Translations under genes and position numbers: made by a program | Notes under the pieces: generated by a model | Databases searched by the model: none | What the model was told of the DNA's origin: nothing | The model's input: only the letters and a program-made list of their open reading frames with translations | Assembly (NCBI GenBank): GCA_022791975.1 | Contig: JAAWAC010000007.1 | Coordinates: forward strand, 62,001 to 126,000 | Direction: 5' to 3' | DNA length: 64,000 nt | Source of the DNA: Lachnospiraceae bacterium | GTDB taxonomy: Bacteria > Bacillota > Clostridia > Lachnospirales > Lachnospiraceae | Shown here: positions 1 to 8,571 of the stretch, in pieces | Position numbering within the stretch: the first letter of the stretch is position 1 | How the letters are laid out: every line of letters begins with the position of its first letter

Positions 1-237
1 TTCCAGGATTTCCTCGTAATTCCTTCCCAGCCGGTCAATACTTTTTACAAAGAGTACATCCTCCTGCCTTATTTTTCTCAAAAGACGCTGGTACATGGGA
101 CGATTAAAATCCTTTCCTGATTGCTTGTCCATAAAAATATTTTTTTCTGGTATCTGCATTTTTTGTAGAGCAAGCATTTGCCTGTCCTCATTCTGTTCCC
201 GTGTGCTTACCCGTACATAGCCATAAATATTGCCCAT
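1..237 (-). CDS. serine recombinase (resolvase/invertase family), partial
   Basis: This gene is missing from the ORF track because it runs off the left edge. The 79 visible residues start MGNIYGYVRVSTREQNEDRQ, the N-terminal signature of serine recombinases; the Ser of the RVST motif is the family nucleophile. Further on, VKSIDRLGRNYEEI matches the conserved helix with the catalytic Arg of the SxDRLxR motif. An AGGAGG site lies just upstream of the ATG. Proteins of this type are small resolvases or invertases of transposons, plasmids or phages, but the C-terminal DNA-binding part is outside the window, so the subtype cannot be settled. It marks the left end of a more A+T-rich stretch that may be mobile. 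Confidence 0.88.
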   Translation of the reverse strand, partial: MGNIYGYVRVSTREQNEDRQMLALQKMQIPEKNIFMDKQSGKDFNRPMYQRLLRKIRQEDVLFVKSIDRLGRNYEEILE

Positions 238-377
238 AAAGCCTCCTCATCCAGCATTTTCTATCCAACATCACAGTTTCATCCCCATGCTCCTAATTCA
301 AGTTGCCATACATTCCTGTGCGTTGCATGTTAAAAAATCAATATGTCCCCTTGTCCACTTAGGAGAAACCCAAAAAA

Positions 378-446
378 GGCATAAACCTCCTGCTGAAATA
401 TCATTGCGTTGTTCAAAAGCAATGATACCACAAAGAGATTTATGCC
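378..446. repeat. nested inverted repeats upstream of the recombinase
   Basis: Outer arms GGCATAAA (378-385) and TTTATGCC (439-446) enclose inner arms ATCATTGC (400-407) and GCAATGAT (419-426), with an 11-nt loop. Both pairs are perfect. The element sits in the 283-base gap between the recombinase start and the epimerase stop, where I see no gene. Resolvase genes often have their res site directly upstream, so this is a candidate recombination or regulatory site. A small structured RNA is an alternative. Confidence 0.4.
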
Positions 447-520
447 ATATCTGGTATACCGCACAAATGTCTAAATGAAAATAAAATGCGTTTCCCTGCA
501 ATGCCAGCAGAGCTCCTGCT

Positions 521-1405
521 CTACCCCAGCATATACCGCTGAAACTGTAAAGCTTCCCTGGCGCTCCTGTCAAGGGCTTCCTCGCTGGTGTCCTCCACCA
601 TATTCCGCCACACCTTAATATCCTTTCCCACGGTTCCCCCAGGGATTACAAAGGGCTCCATTACCACAGCCCTGTCGTATCCAATTTCCTCCAGTGCGTC
701 ATGTATCTCCCGCCATGGAGTTCTGCCCTGTCCCGGAACCATGCGGTTACACTCCCCGGTATGGAAATGCCCCAGCAGGTTCCCCGCTGTCCGGATAGCG
801 TTTCCTATGCTCTGCTCCTCAATATTCATATGGAAGGTATCCAGCATCACCTGAACATTCACAGCCCTAGGTTCCAGTTCTCGGACGGATTTTACAAAGT
901 TTACCCCTTCCTCGGCCGTATTTAACACATGATTTTCAAAGCGGTTCAGCACCTCCATACCCATGGTCTCTATCCCATAGTCAAGACCTATCTGGCCCAA
1001 CCTTGCAATTCCCTCAACGCCTCTCTCCCAGTCACCCTTTTTGTCCACCGGCTTGCTGTAATCTACGGGCCAGCAGGAGTAAATAGCGCCTCCCAGGAGG
1101 GTGGCATTGATTTTTTCCATTCTCTGAAACAGATCCTTATAAAACTCCATCCCATGCTCCCGCACCTTGGGGTCCGCAGAAGCAATATTGTTCTCCGGCG
1201 CCGGACCGTACCCCACGGTAAGGCGGATGCCATGATCCTGGGCACAGATTCTTAAGTCCCGCAGTTCCGCCTCCGTATACTCCGGCAAAGGTCCTGCTGC
1301 AATTTCCAGAATATCAAATCCCAGCTCTGCCACCTTGCGAATATAACGCCTGTAATCCCCCTTCCATTCTCTCTCCCAATATGCATAGTAGATTCCATGC
1401 TGCAT
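521..1405 (-). CDS. D-psicose (allulose) / D-tagatose 3-epimerase
   Basis: A sugar-phosphate isomerase/epimerase-like TIM barrel of 294 residues, the usual size for ketose 3-epimerases. Family members interconvert D-fructose and D-psicose (allulose) using Mn2+ or Co2+ in the cytoplasm. The start MQHGIYYAYWERE, the block EVLNRFENHVLNT, MLDTFHMNIEE, HFHTGECNRMVPG and VVMEPF match the clostridial D-psicose 3-epimerases closely. Expected metal ligands are visible at E151, D189, H215 and E250, with substrate residues H192 and R221. It is a single-gene unit with its own promoter (1472-1500). The family is promiscuous, so tagatose or another ketose could be the real substrate. Confidence 0.9.
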   Translation of the reverse strand: MQHGIYYAYWEREWKGDYRRYIRKVAELGFDILEIAAGPLPEYTEAELRDLRICAQDHGIRLTVGYGPAPENNIASADPKVREHGMEFYKDLFQRMEKINATLLGGAIYSCWPVDYSKPVDKKGDWERGVEGIARLGQIGLDYGIETMGMEVLNRFENHVLNTAEEGVNFVKSVRELEPRAVNVQVMLDTFHMNIEEQSIGNAIRTAGNLLGHFHTGECNRMVPGQGRTPWREIHDALEEIGYDRAVVMEPFVIPGGTVGKDIKVWRNMVEDTSEEALDRSAREALQFQRYMLG

Positions 1406-1471
1406 GTCTGTTCTCCTTTCCTACTCAGGCTCTGACCCCTTTGCATTTATATAGCTGTTTTCACTCATTTC

Positions 1472-1500
1472 ATCATATATGGAATTGGGATTTTTGGCAA
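1472..1500 (-). promoter_or_regulatory. sigma-A promoter of the ketose 3-epimerase gene
   Basis: On the minus strand, TTGCCA and TATGAT are separated by 17 bases, in the gap between the MFS gene stop and the epimerase start. Confidence 0.6.
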
Positions 1501-1509
1501 TAGCTTGTT

Positions 1510-2766
1510 TTATGCAAGGGATTCTGCTGAAAATCTACGGAAAATATTTCTGGCTCCAATGGCAATCCCAAGGGACACTACACCGGAAAATAAAACAACT
1601 CCATATTCAAATCCTTGGCAAATTTCAAAAAAGATACCGTATAGAGCATTGCCCAACGGCTGGACGCACATGGAAACTGTAAGTATGACAGCAATCACCT
1701 TTCCGATTAAATTGGGTGGCGTTTCCTTTTGAATAAAAGACATCATCTGCACGGTAAAAATCGTGGAAAATACCATAATAAAGAAACAACAGGCCGTTAT
1801 CACCAGATAATTTATCATTCCAGAGGAAACCAACGCCAATGTAGCGCCCATGGGAAACACACACATGGCACAGGCGATTATCAGTTTGCCCGATTTCTGA
1901 ATTGCCAGTTTATCTGCGAAAATGGCTGCACAAATGCCGCCGAAAAGTCCTCCTGCTGCCAAAGCCCCCTCCGCAAAGCCATAGAACCTGTTGGCCAAGG
2001 AAGCCTCCAAATCCAATACCTCTGTGACCAAATAGGGCAGTGCAACCATAATCATTGCAGACAAAAACAAATTGATCCCACAGACAACAAGGAGAACTTT
2101 TCCAATAACAGGCCTCTCCCTTCGGATGAAGCAGATACTCTCTGCAAAATCGGTTTTGGCTATCTGTAAGATTCCCCCATGGGAGGTCTGTTTCTCGAAA
2201 GGTATCTTAATGAAAATTTCCATCACTGCTGACAGAGCAAAGCATACCATACAAACCCACAATACAGGCACTAACCCATATGCACTATACAAAATACCTC
2301 CCAGCACAGGGCCTACCAAAGACGAAAAAGAGCTTATTGTATTGATGATTGCGTTTGCCGCCATAAAGTGCTCTTGCTTGGCAAGTACAGGGATACTTGC
2401 CTGTACCGAGGGCTGATAGGCGCCTGCAATGCCATATAGAAGCATCAGCGTAAGGGTCACAAGGAGAACCAGGTTTCCTCCATTCATTAGCAGTGAAAAT
2501 GCTAAAATAACTGCTGCTGTAAAGAAATCCAGAATCACCATAACATTTCTTTTATTTACCCGATCCGCAACAATCCCCCCTATGGGAGACATCAGAATGG
2601 CCGGAAGAAAGGCACAAGCGCTCACCGTTCCATAAAGTGCCGACGATCCTGTCAGATTTAATAAATATAGTGGCAGGGCAAATCTTATGGTGGCATTGCC
2701 AAACAAGGAAATAATCTGCCCTATGACAACCATGGTAAAATCCTTTGAAAACAATTCTCGATTCAT
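1510..2766 (-). CDS. MFS efflux transporter
   Basis: A 418-residue, very hydrophobic protein with about 12 predicted membrane segments, the size of a drug/H+ antiporter-type MFS exporter. The cytoplasmic loop 2-3 motif is visible as GGIVADRVNKRN (consensus GxxxDRxGRR-like). The N-terminus (FSKDFTMVVIGQIISLFGNA) resembles the macrolide-efflux/EntS group rather than sugar importers. It starts at an ATG preceded by GGAGG. It lies downstream of a TetR-family gene with an operator-like palindrome and a hairpin in between, the usual layout of a substrate-inducible exporter. The exported compound cannot be told from sequence. Confidence 0.85.
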   Translation of the reverse strand: MNRELFSKDFTMVVIGQIISLFGNATIRFALPLYLLNLTGSSALYGTVSACAFLPAILMSPIGGIVADRVNKRNVMVILDFFTAAVILAFSLLMNGGNLVLLVTLTLMLLYGIAGAYQPSVQASIPVLAKQEHFMAANAIINTISSFSSLVGPVLGGILYSAYGLVPVLWVCMVCFALSAVMEIFIKIPFEKQTSHGGILQIAKTDFAESICFIRRERPVIGKVLLVVCGINLFLSAMIMVALPYLVTEVLDLEASLANRFYGFAEGALAAGGLFGGICAAIFADKLAIQKSGKLIIACAMCVFPMGATLALVSSGMINYLVITACCFFIMVFSTIFTVQMMSFIQKETPPNLIGKVIAVILTVSMCVQPLGNALYGIFFEICQGFEYGVVLFSGVVSLGIAIGARNIFRRFSAESLA

Positions 2767-2871
2767 TTTCTAAACCTCCATTTTTCTATTTCCCCAGCTA
2801 ATCATAATCCCGTCTACTCCATCCCCTCTTTCCGACTCCTTTCCCCATGATTTCCCTCTGTTTTTCTTTTA

Positions 2872-2888
2872 ATACCAACCGTCGGTAT
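2872..2888. promoter_or_regulatory. third TetR operator-like site, in front of the MFS gene
   Basis: ATACC-N7-GGTAT carries the same GGTATGT half-site as the two palindromes at the tetR start but with wider spacing; ACCG-T-CGGT forms its centre. It probably lets the regulator also act directly on the exporter. Confidence 0.5.
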
Positions 2889-2902
2889 GTATATATTTGA
2901 AA

Positions 2903-2934
2903 ATATATCTGCCCATTTTTCAGGGCAGATATAT
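2903..2934 (-). terminator. hairpin between tetR and the MFS gene
   Basis: Perfect 12-bp arms ATATATCTGCCC / GGGCAGATATAT with an 8-nt loop, followed on the minus strand by TTTTC. It reads as a terminator or attenuator for the regulator gene, leaving the exporter to partial read-through or its own promoter. Confidence 0.65.
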
Positions 2935-2953
2935 CACTCCCAAAGGATGTTAT

Positions 2954-3610
2954 TCACTGTTTGCTCCTTTGATAGATAGCAGTCAATTCCTGCAACCTCT
3001 CTAGCACTTCCTCATCTACCACATCCAACCCAAATCCCTGCATCATCTGGCTAAACACCATAAATTTCCCATAAGATTCTTCCACCGAGCTGTCAAATAT
3101 CATGGGATTCATCCAGACATTTGCCACAAGCAAAATCAATTCTGCTAACTGCTCCGGATAATCCGTCTCAATGGAACCATCTTGAATCCCCTGCTTTATA
3201 ATTGGTAAAATATAGTTAGGTGCCACTTCCTCAACGGTATCATGCAAAAGGCTGAAAAGAAGCTTCTGATTATTATGAAAATCCGGGGCAACCGTAAATA
3301 TGTCGTCCTGCACAGGCCGGCTGATGGATTCTTTAAAAATCGCTTGCAGCTTTTCTCTCCCGTTCAGCTCCAGGCAATCGCGGATATTTGCCAGCATTCG
3401 ATTGGATTCCGCCGTCATTCTGTCTGTAACAGCAATTAAAATATCTTCCTTTGACTTGAAATGATGATAGATGGCTCCTTTGCTGAGGCCACCTAACTGA
3501 TCGATGATGTCCTGAATGGACGTATGCTCATACCCCTTTTCCATGAATAGGCGAAAGGCAACATCCAAAATTCGTTGCATGGTTTCTTCCGGGTGCTTAT
3601 TTCTTGCCAC
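2954..3610 (-). CDS. TetR/AcrR family transcriptional regulator
   Basis: A one-domain DNA-binding repressor of about 218 residues with the TetR helix-turn-helix near the N-terminus (TSIQDIIDQLGGLSKGAIYHHFKSKEDIL) and a variable ligand-binding C-terminal half. The ORF track starts at 3658, but that ATG lies inside the operator. The GTG at 3610 has AGAGGTGAG directly upstream and begins VARNKHPEETMQRIL, the normal start of the fold, so I use it. Two palindromes overlap its promoter and a third precedes the downstream MFS gene, which suggests autoregulation and control of the exporter. The inducer is unknown. Confidence 0.85.
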   Translation of the reverse strand: MARNKHPEETMQRILDVAFRLFMEKGYEHTSIQDIIDQLGGLSKGAIYHHFKSKEDILIAVTDRMTAESNRMLANIRDCLELNGREKLQAIFKESISRPVQDDIFTVAPDFHNNQKLLFSLLHDTVEEVAPNYILPIIKQGIQDGSIETDYPEQLAELILLVANVWMNPMIFDSSVEESYGKFMVFSQMMQGFGLDVVDEEVLERLQELTAIYQRSKQ

Positions 3611-3627
3611 TGTTTTCTCACCTCTTA

Positions 3628-3644
3628 ACATACCAACGGTATGT
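3628..3644. promoter_or_regulatory. TetR operator 1
   Basis: ACATACC-AAC-GGTATGT, 7-bp perfect arms, just upstream of the GTG start of the TetR gene. Confidence 0.7.
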
Positions 3645-3653
3645 ATCAATATT

Positions 3654-3672
3654 AACATACCATTGGTATGTT
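3654..3672. promoter_or_regulatory. TetR operator 2
   Basis: AACATACCA-T-TGGTATGTT, a perfect 9-bp dyad sharing the ATACC/GGTAT half-sites with operator 1, ten bases away from it. The tandem arrangement suggests cooperative binding. Confidence 0.75.
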
Positions 3673-3683
3673 TGTCAAGCCAT

Positions 3684-4928
3684 TTACCGAAGATTTTCCT
3701 TTACCGCCAAGGCAATGGATACCTCCGGCCTGTAGTAAGGAATCAAGGTAGCCTGCAAAGCGTGATAGATATCCGGTTTTCCCGGCCAAACCGTGCCTAT
3801 CACCCGGTTCTCCCGATCCATCTGATGGAACCAGGATCCATGGCTATGATCCAGCACCTTCTCATCCAGATACTCCATAAATTCCCCATAATCCCGGGCA
3901 TACTCCTCCTTCCCTGTTACCCGGTACAGCACAGCAGAGGTATTGATGGCCTCGGCTAAAGTCCAGTGCATTCTGTCATGGACCACCGGCTTTCCCTCCC
4001 AGTCTGTGGTATAGACAAGTCCGGGAGCACCGTCAGCCATCCAGCCATCCGAAACAGCCCTGCAAAACAAATGCTCTGCTGCGTCCAGATAGATCCCCCG
4101 GGTTTTTGTGTCCTCCTTGCAGGCGGAAAGAGCCCACTGGGTAATCAAACGGCTCCACTCAATGCCGTGGCCCGGGGTGGCTCCATAGGGCTTAAAGGGA
4201 TCGTCCGGCCGCTCCTTGTTGCACGTAAGATCCATGGCCCAGTCTCTGGTAAAATGCTCCGGAATCCTCCATTGATTTTCCCGGGCCCATTCCACCGTCC
4301 GTGCAATTATCCGCCCAGCCCGCTTCCGGTATTCCTCCTTGCCAGCCACATCCGCCACAGCCAAAAATGCCTCCACCGTGTGCATGTTGGCATTCATACC
4401 ACGGTAGTCATCCATCTGGGTAAATTCCGTATTCCAGGTATCGCAGGAAAGCCCTTCCTCCTCATTCCAAAACCGGAGATCATAGAGGGATAAAGCCTCC
4501 TCCAAAAGTTCCCCGGCTTCGGGCACTCCCACCAGCATCCCGGAGGTAGCCGCTAAAATCACAAAGGCGTGGGCGTAGCAAAGCTTACCGGACAAAGGCT
4601 TGTTCTCCTGATTGAGCCCCACATACCAACCTCCGTGCTCCCTATCCTTCAACTCTCCTCGAAGTCCCTGAAGCGCTGCCTTTACAAGCTCCCCACTTCC
4701 CTCATGTCCCAGAAAATGCCCTATGCTGTACACATGAGCCATGCGGGCGGTCACATAGGTCTCCCGATCCTTCTCCTTCCAGGGCGTGCCATTCTCCCCC
4801 AAGTAATAGGAACTGCCTCCCGGGGCAGCAAACCTGTGCCCAAAACGAAGCAGACCCTCCCGGATCTGCCCCAAAAACCCTCTATTTTCCTCCGTGTCAA
4901 TCTGATATTTTCTGCTCTCTCTCTCCAT
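3684..4928 (-). CDS. AGE-family aldose-ketose isomerase (YihS-like)
   Basis: A 414-residue N-acylglucosamine 2-epimerase superfamily protein with an (alpha/alpha)6 barrel. It resembles Escherichia coli YihS, which isomerises sulfoquinovose and also mannose: matching blocks are YVTARMAHVYSIG, DYRGMNANMHTVEAFL, YGATPGHGIEWSRL and GKPDIYHALQ. The three YihS histidines appear to be conserved at H183, H254 and H389. No other sulfoquinovose-pathway gene is seen next to it, so mannose/fructose/glucose or a related aldose is as likely a substrate. It has its own promoter (5006-5033) and follows the glucarate genes, which suggests sugar catabolism. The family call is firm; the substrate is not. Confidence 0.85.
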   Translation of the reverse strand: MERESRKYQIDTEENRGFLGQIREGLLRFGHRFAAPGGSSYYLGENGTPWKEKDRETYVTARMAHVYSIGHFLGHEGSGELVKAALQGLRGELKDREHGGWYVGLNQENKPLSGKLCYAHAFVILAATSGMLVGVPEAGELLEEALSLYDLRFWNEEEGLSCDTWNTEFTQMDDYRGMNANMHTVEAFLAVADVAGKEEYRKRAGRIIARTVEWARENQWRIPEHFTRDWAMDLTCNKERPDDPFKPYGATPGHGIEWSRLITQWALSACKEDTKTRGIYLDAAEHLFCRAVSDGWMADGAPGLVYTTDWEGKPVVHDRMHWTLAEAINTSAVLYRVTGKEEYARDYGEFMEYLDEKVLDHSHGSWFHQMDRENRVIGTVWPGKPDIYHALQATLIPYYRPEVSIALAVKENLR

Positions 4929-5005
4929 TTTGTACGTTCTCCCTTCCCCTGCAAGAGCTCTCCCCCGGACAGCTTCCTTTTCTCTTGTCCGTAGGCTTTA
5001 CTATC

Positions 5006-5033
5006 ATTCTAACATTTGGGAAGTGTTTGTCAA
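5006..5033 (-). promoter_or_regulatory. sigma-A promoter of the YihS-like gene
   Basis: TTGACA-N16-TAGAAT on the minus strand. The -35 box overlaps the stop codon of the upstream flavoprotein gene, so the isomerase can be transcribed independently of the gud block. Confidence 0.7.
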
Positions 5034-6250
5034 CGTTTTTTCTCCAGATAACGTATCATGGCATAGGCCGCCTTTTTTGCCTCCTCCACGGCATGAACCA
5101 CAGTTTTCGGTCCGTGCACCACATCCCCGGCTGCAAAGACGCCTTCCCGGGTAGTCATATGATGTTCATCTGTGATCAGAAGCCCTTTGTCCGAGCCCTC
5201 CAGGTTGTGGGTGGTCATAATCAGCTTATTCTTAGGCCCCTGACTCACAGAGATAATGGTGGAATCTGCGTACACCTGTTCCCTCTCCTCCCCATAGCCC
5301 ACAACCCTGTCGTTGTGATCAAAGACGGAATTTTTAAACACCGGCCCCAGAGGGGTAATCTCCTCTATGGCCTTCCCGTAGACAAACTCCGCCCCGTCCA
5401 GGCGGGCATAGCGCATTTCATGGGAGCTGGCTGTGGCATTTTTCCCTCTGGCATAGAGGGTCACCCTCTGGGCTCCGTTGCGAAAGGCGGTCCGTGCCAC
5501 ATCCATGGCCACATTTCCCATTCCGATAATGGCCACATTCTCCCCCAGATCATAGGCGGAGGGATTTACTAAGTAAGAGATCCCAAAATGCACGCTGGCC
5601 AGGCATTCCCCCTTAATGCCTAGGGTCTTGGGACGCCAAACACCAGTTCCCACAAATACAGCCCCATAGCCGTCCCGAAAAAGATTTTCAATGTTCAGGG
5701 CCCCGCCCATCACCGTGTTGGGACGAATCTGAATGCCCATTTTCAGCATATTCTCTTTGTACCGGGTGAGGACGCTTTTAGGCAGGCGAAAATCCGGAAT
5801 CCCATACTGCATCATGCCGCCAATTTTGTCCTTCTCCTCAAAGATAGTGACCCCGTAGCCCGCCCGGGCCAGAATCATAGCCGCCGTCATGCCCGCAGGT
5901 CCGCTGCCAATCACCGCCACCGTCTGGTCCCTCTTCTCAATCTTAGGGACCGTCATCCGATCCAGATAAGCGCCGGAAATATATTTCTCAATCTCATAGA
6001 ACTGCACCGGCGCTCCCTTTTTTCCCAGCACACAATGACCGGCACACTGGCTCTCATGATTGCAGACCGCAGCACAGACGGCAGACATGGGATTGTTCTC
6101 GAACAGCTCCTTTCCCGCCTCCATAAGCTTATTCTCCCGAAAGAGCTGAATCATCCGGGGAATGGGCGTATGGATGGGACAATGTTCCTGACAGAGAGGC
6201 CTTTTGCAGTTCAGACACCGCTCCGCCTCGTTTTCAATATGTAAGCTCAT
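5030..6250 (-). CDS. GltD-like NAD(P)-dependent FAD/Fe-S oxidoreductase
   Basis: A 406-residue member of the glutamate synthase small subunit / NfnB / PreT family. The N-terminus has the Fe-S cysteines CLNCKRPLCQEHCP and CAAVC-x6-CAGHC, followed by the FAD Rossmann motif VIGSGPAGMTAA, the NAD(P) motif IIGMGNVAMDVA and the C-terminal FAD motif FAAGDVVHGP. I chose the second ATG (MSLHIENEAERC), which has AAGGGGG upstream; the longer start overlaps the preceding gene. Known relatives shuttle electrons between NAD(P)H and a partner protein. It is co-directional and nearly contiguous with a DapA-type aldolase and glucarate dehydratase, suggesting a redox step in sugar-acid breakdown, but no partner enzyme is identified. 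Confidence 0.85.
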   Translation of the reverse strand: MSLHIENEAERCLNCKRPLCQEHCPIHTPIPRMIQLFRENKLMEAGKELFENNPMSAVCAAVCNHESQCAGHCVLGKKGAPVQFYEIEKYISGAYLDRMTVPKIEKRDQTVAVIGSGPAGMTAAMILARAGYGVTIFEEKDKIGGMMQYGIPDFRLPKSVLTRYKENMLKMGIQIRPNTVMGGALNIENLFRDGYGAVFVGTGVWRPKTLGIKGECLASVHFGISYLVNPSAYDLGENVAIIGMGNVAMDVARTAFRNGAQRVTLYARGKNATASSHEMRYARLDGAEFVYGKAIEEITPLGPVFKNSVFDHNDRVVGYGEEREQVYADSTIISVSQGPKNKLIMTTHNLEGSDKGLLITDEHHMTTREGVFAAGDVVHGPKTVVHAVEEAKKAAYAMIRYLEKKR

Positions 6251-6266
6251 GGAATTCCCCCTTTGT

Positions 6267-7169
6267 TTACCCAAGCAAGCCTGCCTTTTTCATCTCTGTG
6301 CGCATGTGGGTAAGAACCGGACCCTCCGGTGTGGGCAGGCTGGGCCGGTAGGGCGCACCCACGGGAAGCCCCCGAAGCCTAGCCAGATCCTTGGAGGCCA
6401 CCGGGAAGCTGGCTCCGTCCATGGACAGCCGCACAGGATTAAGCTTAAACTGGGCCTCCAGGGAACCTGCCAGATCCCCCGCCACATAGCTGTTGTAGAT
6501 ATCCGTAATAAGCTCCGGCATAAAGTTAGCCGCCGTACAAACACCTCCCACAGCTCCATGGCACAGGGAAGCATACAGCAAGGTATCCTTGCCTCCGAAT
6601 ACCCGGAAGCCCACATCCCGGGTCCGCCGGATAAATTCCGCTGTCTGGGTAATATCCCCGCTGGTGTCCTTCATGCCCACAATATTGTCCACCTCATGGG
6701 CCAGGCGTTCCACCAGAGCTCCGGACATGGTATATCCCACCCGACCGGGGTTGTTGTAGAGAAGCACAGGGGTTTCCGGCACTGCCTCCGCAATGGTTTT
6801 AAAATGCTCAAAGAGCTCTTCCTCTGTGGGCTTTAAAAACATGGGCTGGAGAATGGAGATTCCCGCTGCCCCCCTTTTTTGGGCTGTCCGTGCTAGACGG
6901 ACACACTTTTTGGTGCTAATAGCCCCGATTCCAAAGTACACAGGCACCCGGCCATCCGCCTGGTCCACCATGATCTGAAGGCCCCGCTCCATCTCCTCCT
7001 CCTCAATGGCGTAGAACTCTCCATTGCTTCCAAAGGCCAAAATTCCCAGCACCCCTCCGGCGATCACATAGTCCACCTGCTGGCGCATCAGCGCCTCGTC
7101 GATCCGCTCCTCCTCATCGATGGGCGTGAGAATAGGCACAATAACCCCCTTGATAAAATCCGTATGCAT
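6267..7169 (-). CDS. DapA/NanA-family class I aldolase, probably keto-deoxy sugar acid
   Basis: A 300-residue TIM-barrel lyase/synthase of the dihydrodipicolinate synthase superfamily. The Schiff-base lysine is in GMKDTSGD (K167), the proton-relay tyrosine in LLYNNPGR (Y138), and the carboxylate loop reads GSNGE in place of GTTGE. The start at 7169 (MHTDFIKG) has AGGAGGG upstream; the longer ORF start has none. True DapA acts in lysine synthesis, but this gene lies directly after glucarate dehydratase, so it more likely cleaves or dehydrates 5-keto-4-deoxyglucarate or a similar acid. The loop change fits a non-DapA substrate. The exact reaction is inference. Confidence 0.8.
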   Translation of the reverse strand: MHTDFIKGVIVPILTPIDEEERIDEALMRQQVDYVIAGGVLGILAFGSNGEFYAIEEEEMERGLQIMVDQADGRVPVYFGIGAISTKKCVRLARTAQKRGAAGISILQPMFLKPTEEELFEHFKTIAEAVPETPVLLYNNPGRVGYTMSGALVERLAHEVDNIVGMKDTSGDITQTAEFIRRTRDVGFRVFGGKDTLLYASLCHGAVGGVCTAANFMPELITDIYNSYVAGDLAGSLEAQFKLNPVRLSMDGASFPVASKDLARLRGLPVGAPYRPSLPTPEGPVLTHMRTEMKKAGLLG

Positions 7170-7245
7170 GGATATCCCTCCTGCTGATTTATGCAAATTT
7201 TCTTGCCTTTGTCATTTCCCTCTATGATGCAGGAAACCCTTTTTC

Positions 7246-8571
7246 CTACCGCACCAGGCAGGGCTTTTTGGCGTGAAAGGTCCATCCGGGAATCAGATAC
7301 TGCATCACCACAGAGTCATCCCGCCCACCCAGGCAGTTATCCAGATAAAGGGCATGGGCCTTTTTCACCTGCTCCATATCCACCTCAATGCCAAGTCCCG
7401 GCTTTTTAGGAACCTCCACGCAGCCGTCCTTGATTTGCAGGGGCTCCCTGGTCAGCCGCTCCAGGCCCTCCTGCCAGATCCAGTGGGTATCCAGGGCATT
7501 ATATTCCCCGGGAACCGCCGCTCCCACCTGGGTAAACATGGCCAGGGAAATATCAAAGTGATTGTTGGAGTGGGAACCCCAGGTATAGCCAAAGTCATGG
7601 CACATCTGAGCCACCCGCACAGAGCCGCTCATAGTCCAGAAATGAGGGTCCGCCAGAATAATATCCACCGCCTGGGATTCCAGGGAATGGCCCACCTCTC
7701 TCCAGTCCGTGGCAATCATATTGGTGGCTGTGGGAAAGCCGGTCCTTCTGCGAAACTCACTCATAATCTCCCGCCCGGAATACACGCCCTCAGCGCCGCA
7801 GGGGTCCTCGCAGTAGGTCAAAATTCCCTCCATGCCTTTTACATACTCTATGGCCTCCTTGAGAAGCCAGCCTCCATTGGGGTCCAAATCGATCCGAGCC
7901 TTTGGAAAGGCCTTTTTAAGCTCCCGGATCACCTCCATCTCCTGGTCTCCTGGAAGCACGCCCCCTTTAAGCTTAAAGTCCTGGAATCCATATTTCTCCT
8001 GGGTGGCCCGGGCAAAGGCCACGATTTTGTCGGCTGTTAACGCCTCCTCATGGCGAAGCCGGTACCACTCACAATCGCTCTCCGGCTCCTCATCATAGGG
8101 AAGATCCGTCTTTTTCCGGTCTCCCACAAAGAACAGATATCCCAGCATCCGCACCTGATCTCTCTGCTGTCCGTCCCCCAAAAGCTCGCACACGGGAACC
8201 CCCAGCTGTTTCCCCAAAAGATCCAGGCAAGGCGCCTCAATGGCTGTACACACGTGGACACCGGTGCGCAGATCAAAGGTCTGGTTTCCCCGCACATCCA
8301 CCTCGCCCCGGGAATCCAGATACCGGCGCACCTTTAAAAGGGTACTCTTATACTCCTCCACCCGGGTACCCTCCACAAGGGATATGCACGCCTTTAAAGC
8401 CTCTGTGATCTTCTTCCCTCCCGGCACCTCGCCCACACCCAGTTCCCCATTCTCACTGTGAAGAATCACGATGTTTCTGGTAAAAAAAGGTGCATGGGCG
8501 CCGCTTAGATTCAGCTCCATACAATCTTTGCCTGCTACGGGAAATACCTCCATTTTTACAATCCTTGCCAT
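7246..8571 (-). CDS. gudD: glucarate dehydratase
   Basis: An enolase-superfamily enzyme of 441 residues that dehydrates D-glucarate (and L-idarate) to 5-keto-4-deoxyglucarate. The E. coli GudD catalytic set can be placed with a constant offset of five: K200/K202 in FKLKGG, D230 in DLDPNGGW, E255 in CEDPCG, N284 in [10 protein letters not shown] and H334 in GSHSNNHFD. The GRETA-like length and the C-terminal block also fit. It opens the run gudD - DapA-type aldolase - GltD-like flavoprotein and starts at an ATG behind AAAGGGGAG. The upstream regulator gene points the same way and may control it. Confidence 0.93.
   Translation of the reverse strand: MARIVKMEVFPVAGKDCMELNLSGAHAPFFTRNIVILHSENGELGVGEVPGGKKITEALKACISLVEGTRVEEYKSTLLKVRRYLDSRGEVDVRGNQTFDLRTGVHVCTAIEAPCLDLLGKQLGVPVCELLGDGQQRDQVRMLGYLFFVGDRKKTDLPYDEEPESDCEWYRLRHEEALTADKIVAFARATQEKYGFQDFKLKGGVLPGDQEMEVIRELKKAFPKARIDLDPNGGWLLKEAIEYVKGMEGILTYCEDPCGAEGVYSGREIMSEFRRRTGFPTATNMIATDWREVGHSLESQAVDIILADPHFWTMSGSVRVAQMCHDFGYTWGSHSNNHFDISLAMFTQVGAAVPGEYNALDTHWIWQEGLERLTREPLQIKDGCVEVPKKPGLGIEVDMEQVKKAHALYLDNCLGGRDDSVVMQYLIPGWTFHAKKPCLVR

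Noticed and set aside
298-573. 91-codon minus-strand ORF beyond the epimerase
   Set aside because: It overlaps the epimerase end, spans the dyad region and shows no recognisable protein feature.
3684-4928. Sulfoquinovose catabolism call for the YihS-like gene
   Set aside because: No sulfo-sugar kinase, aldolase or sulfonate transporter is adjacent, so only the family is called.
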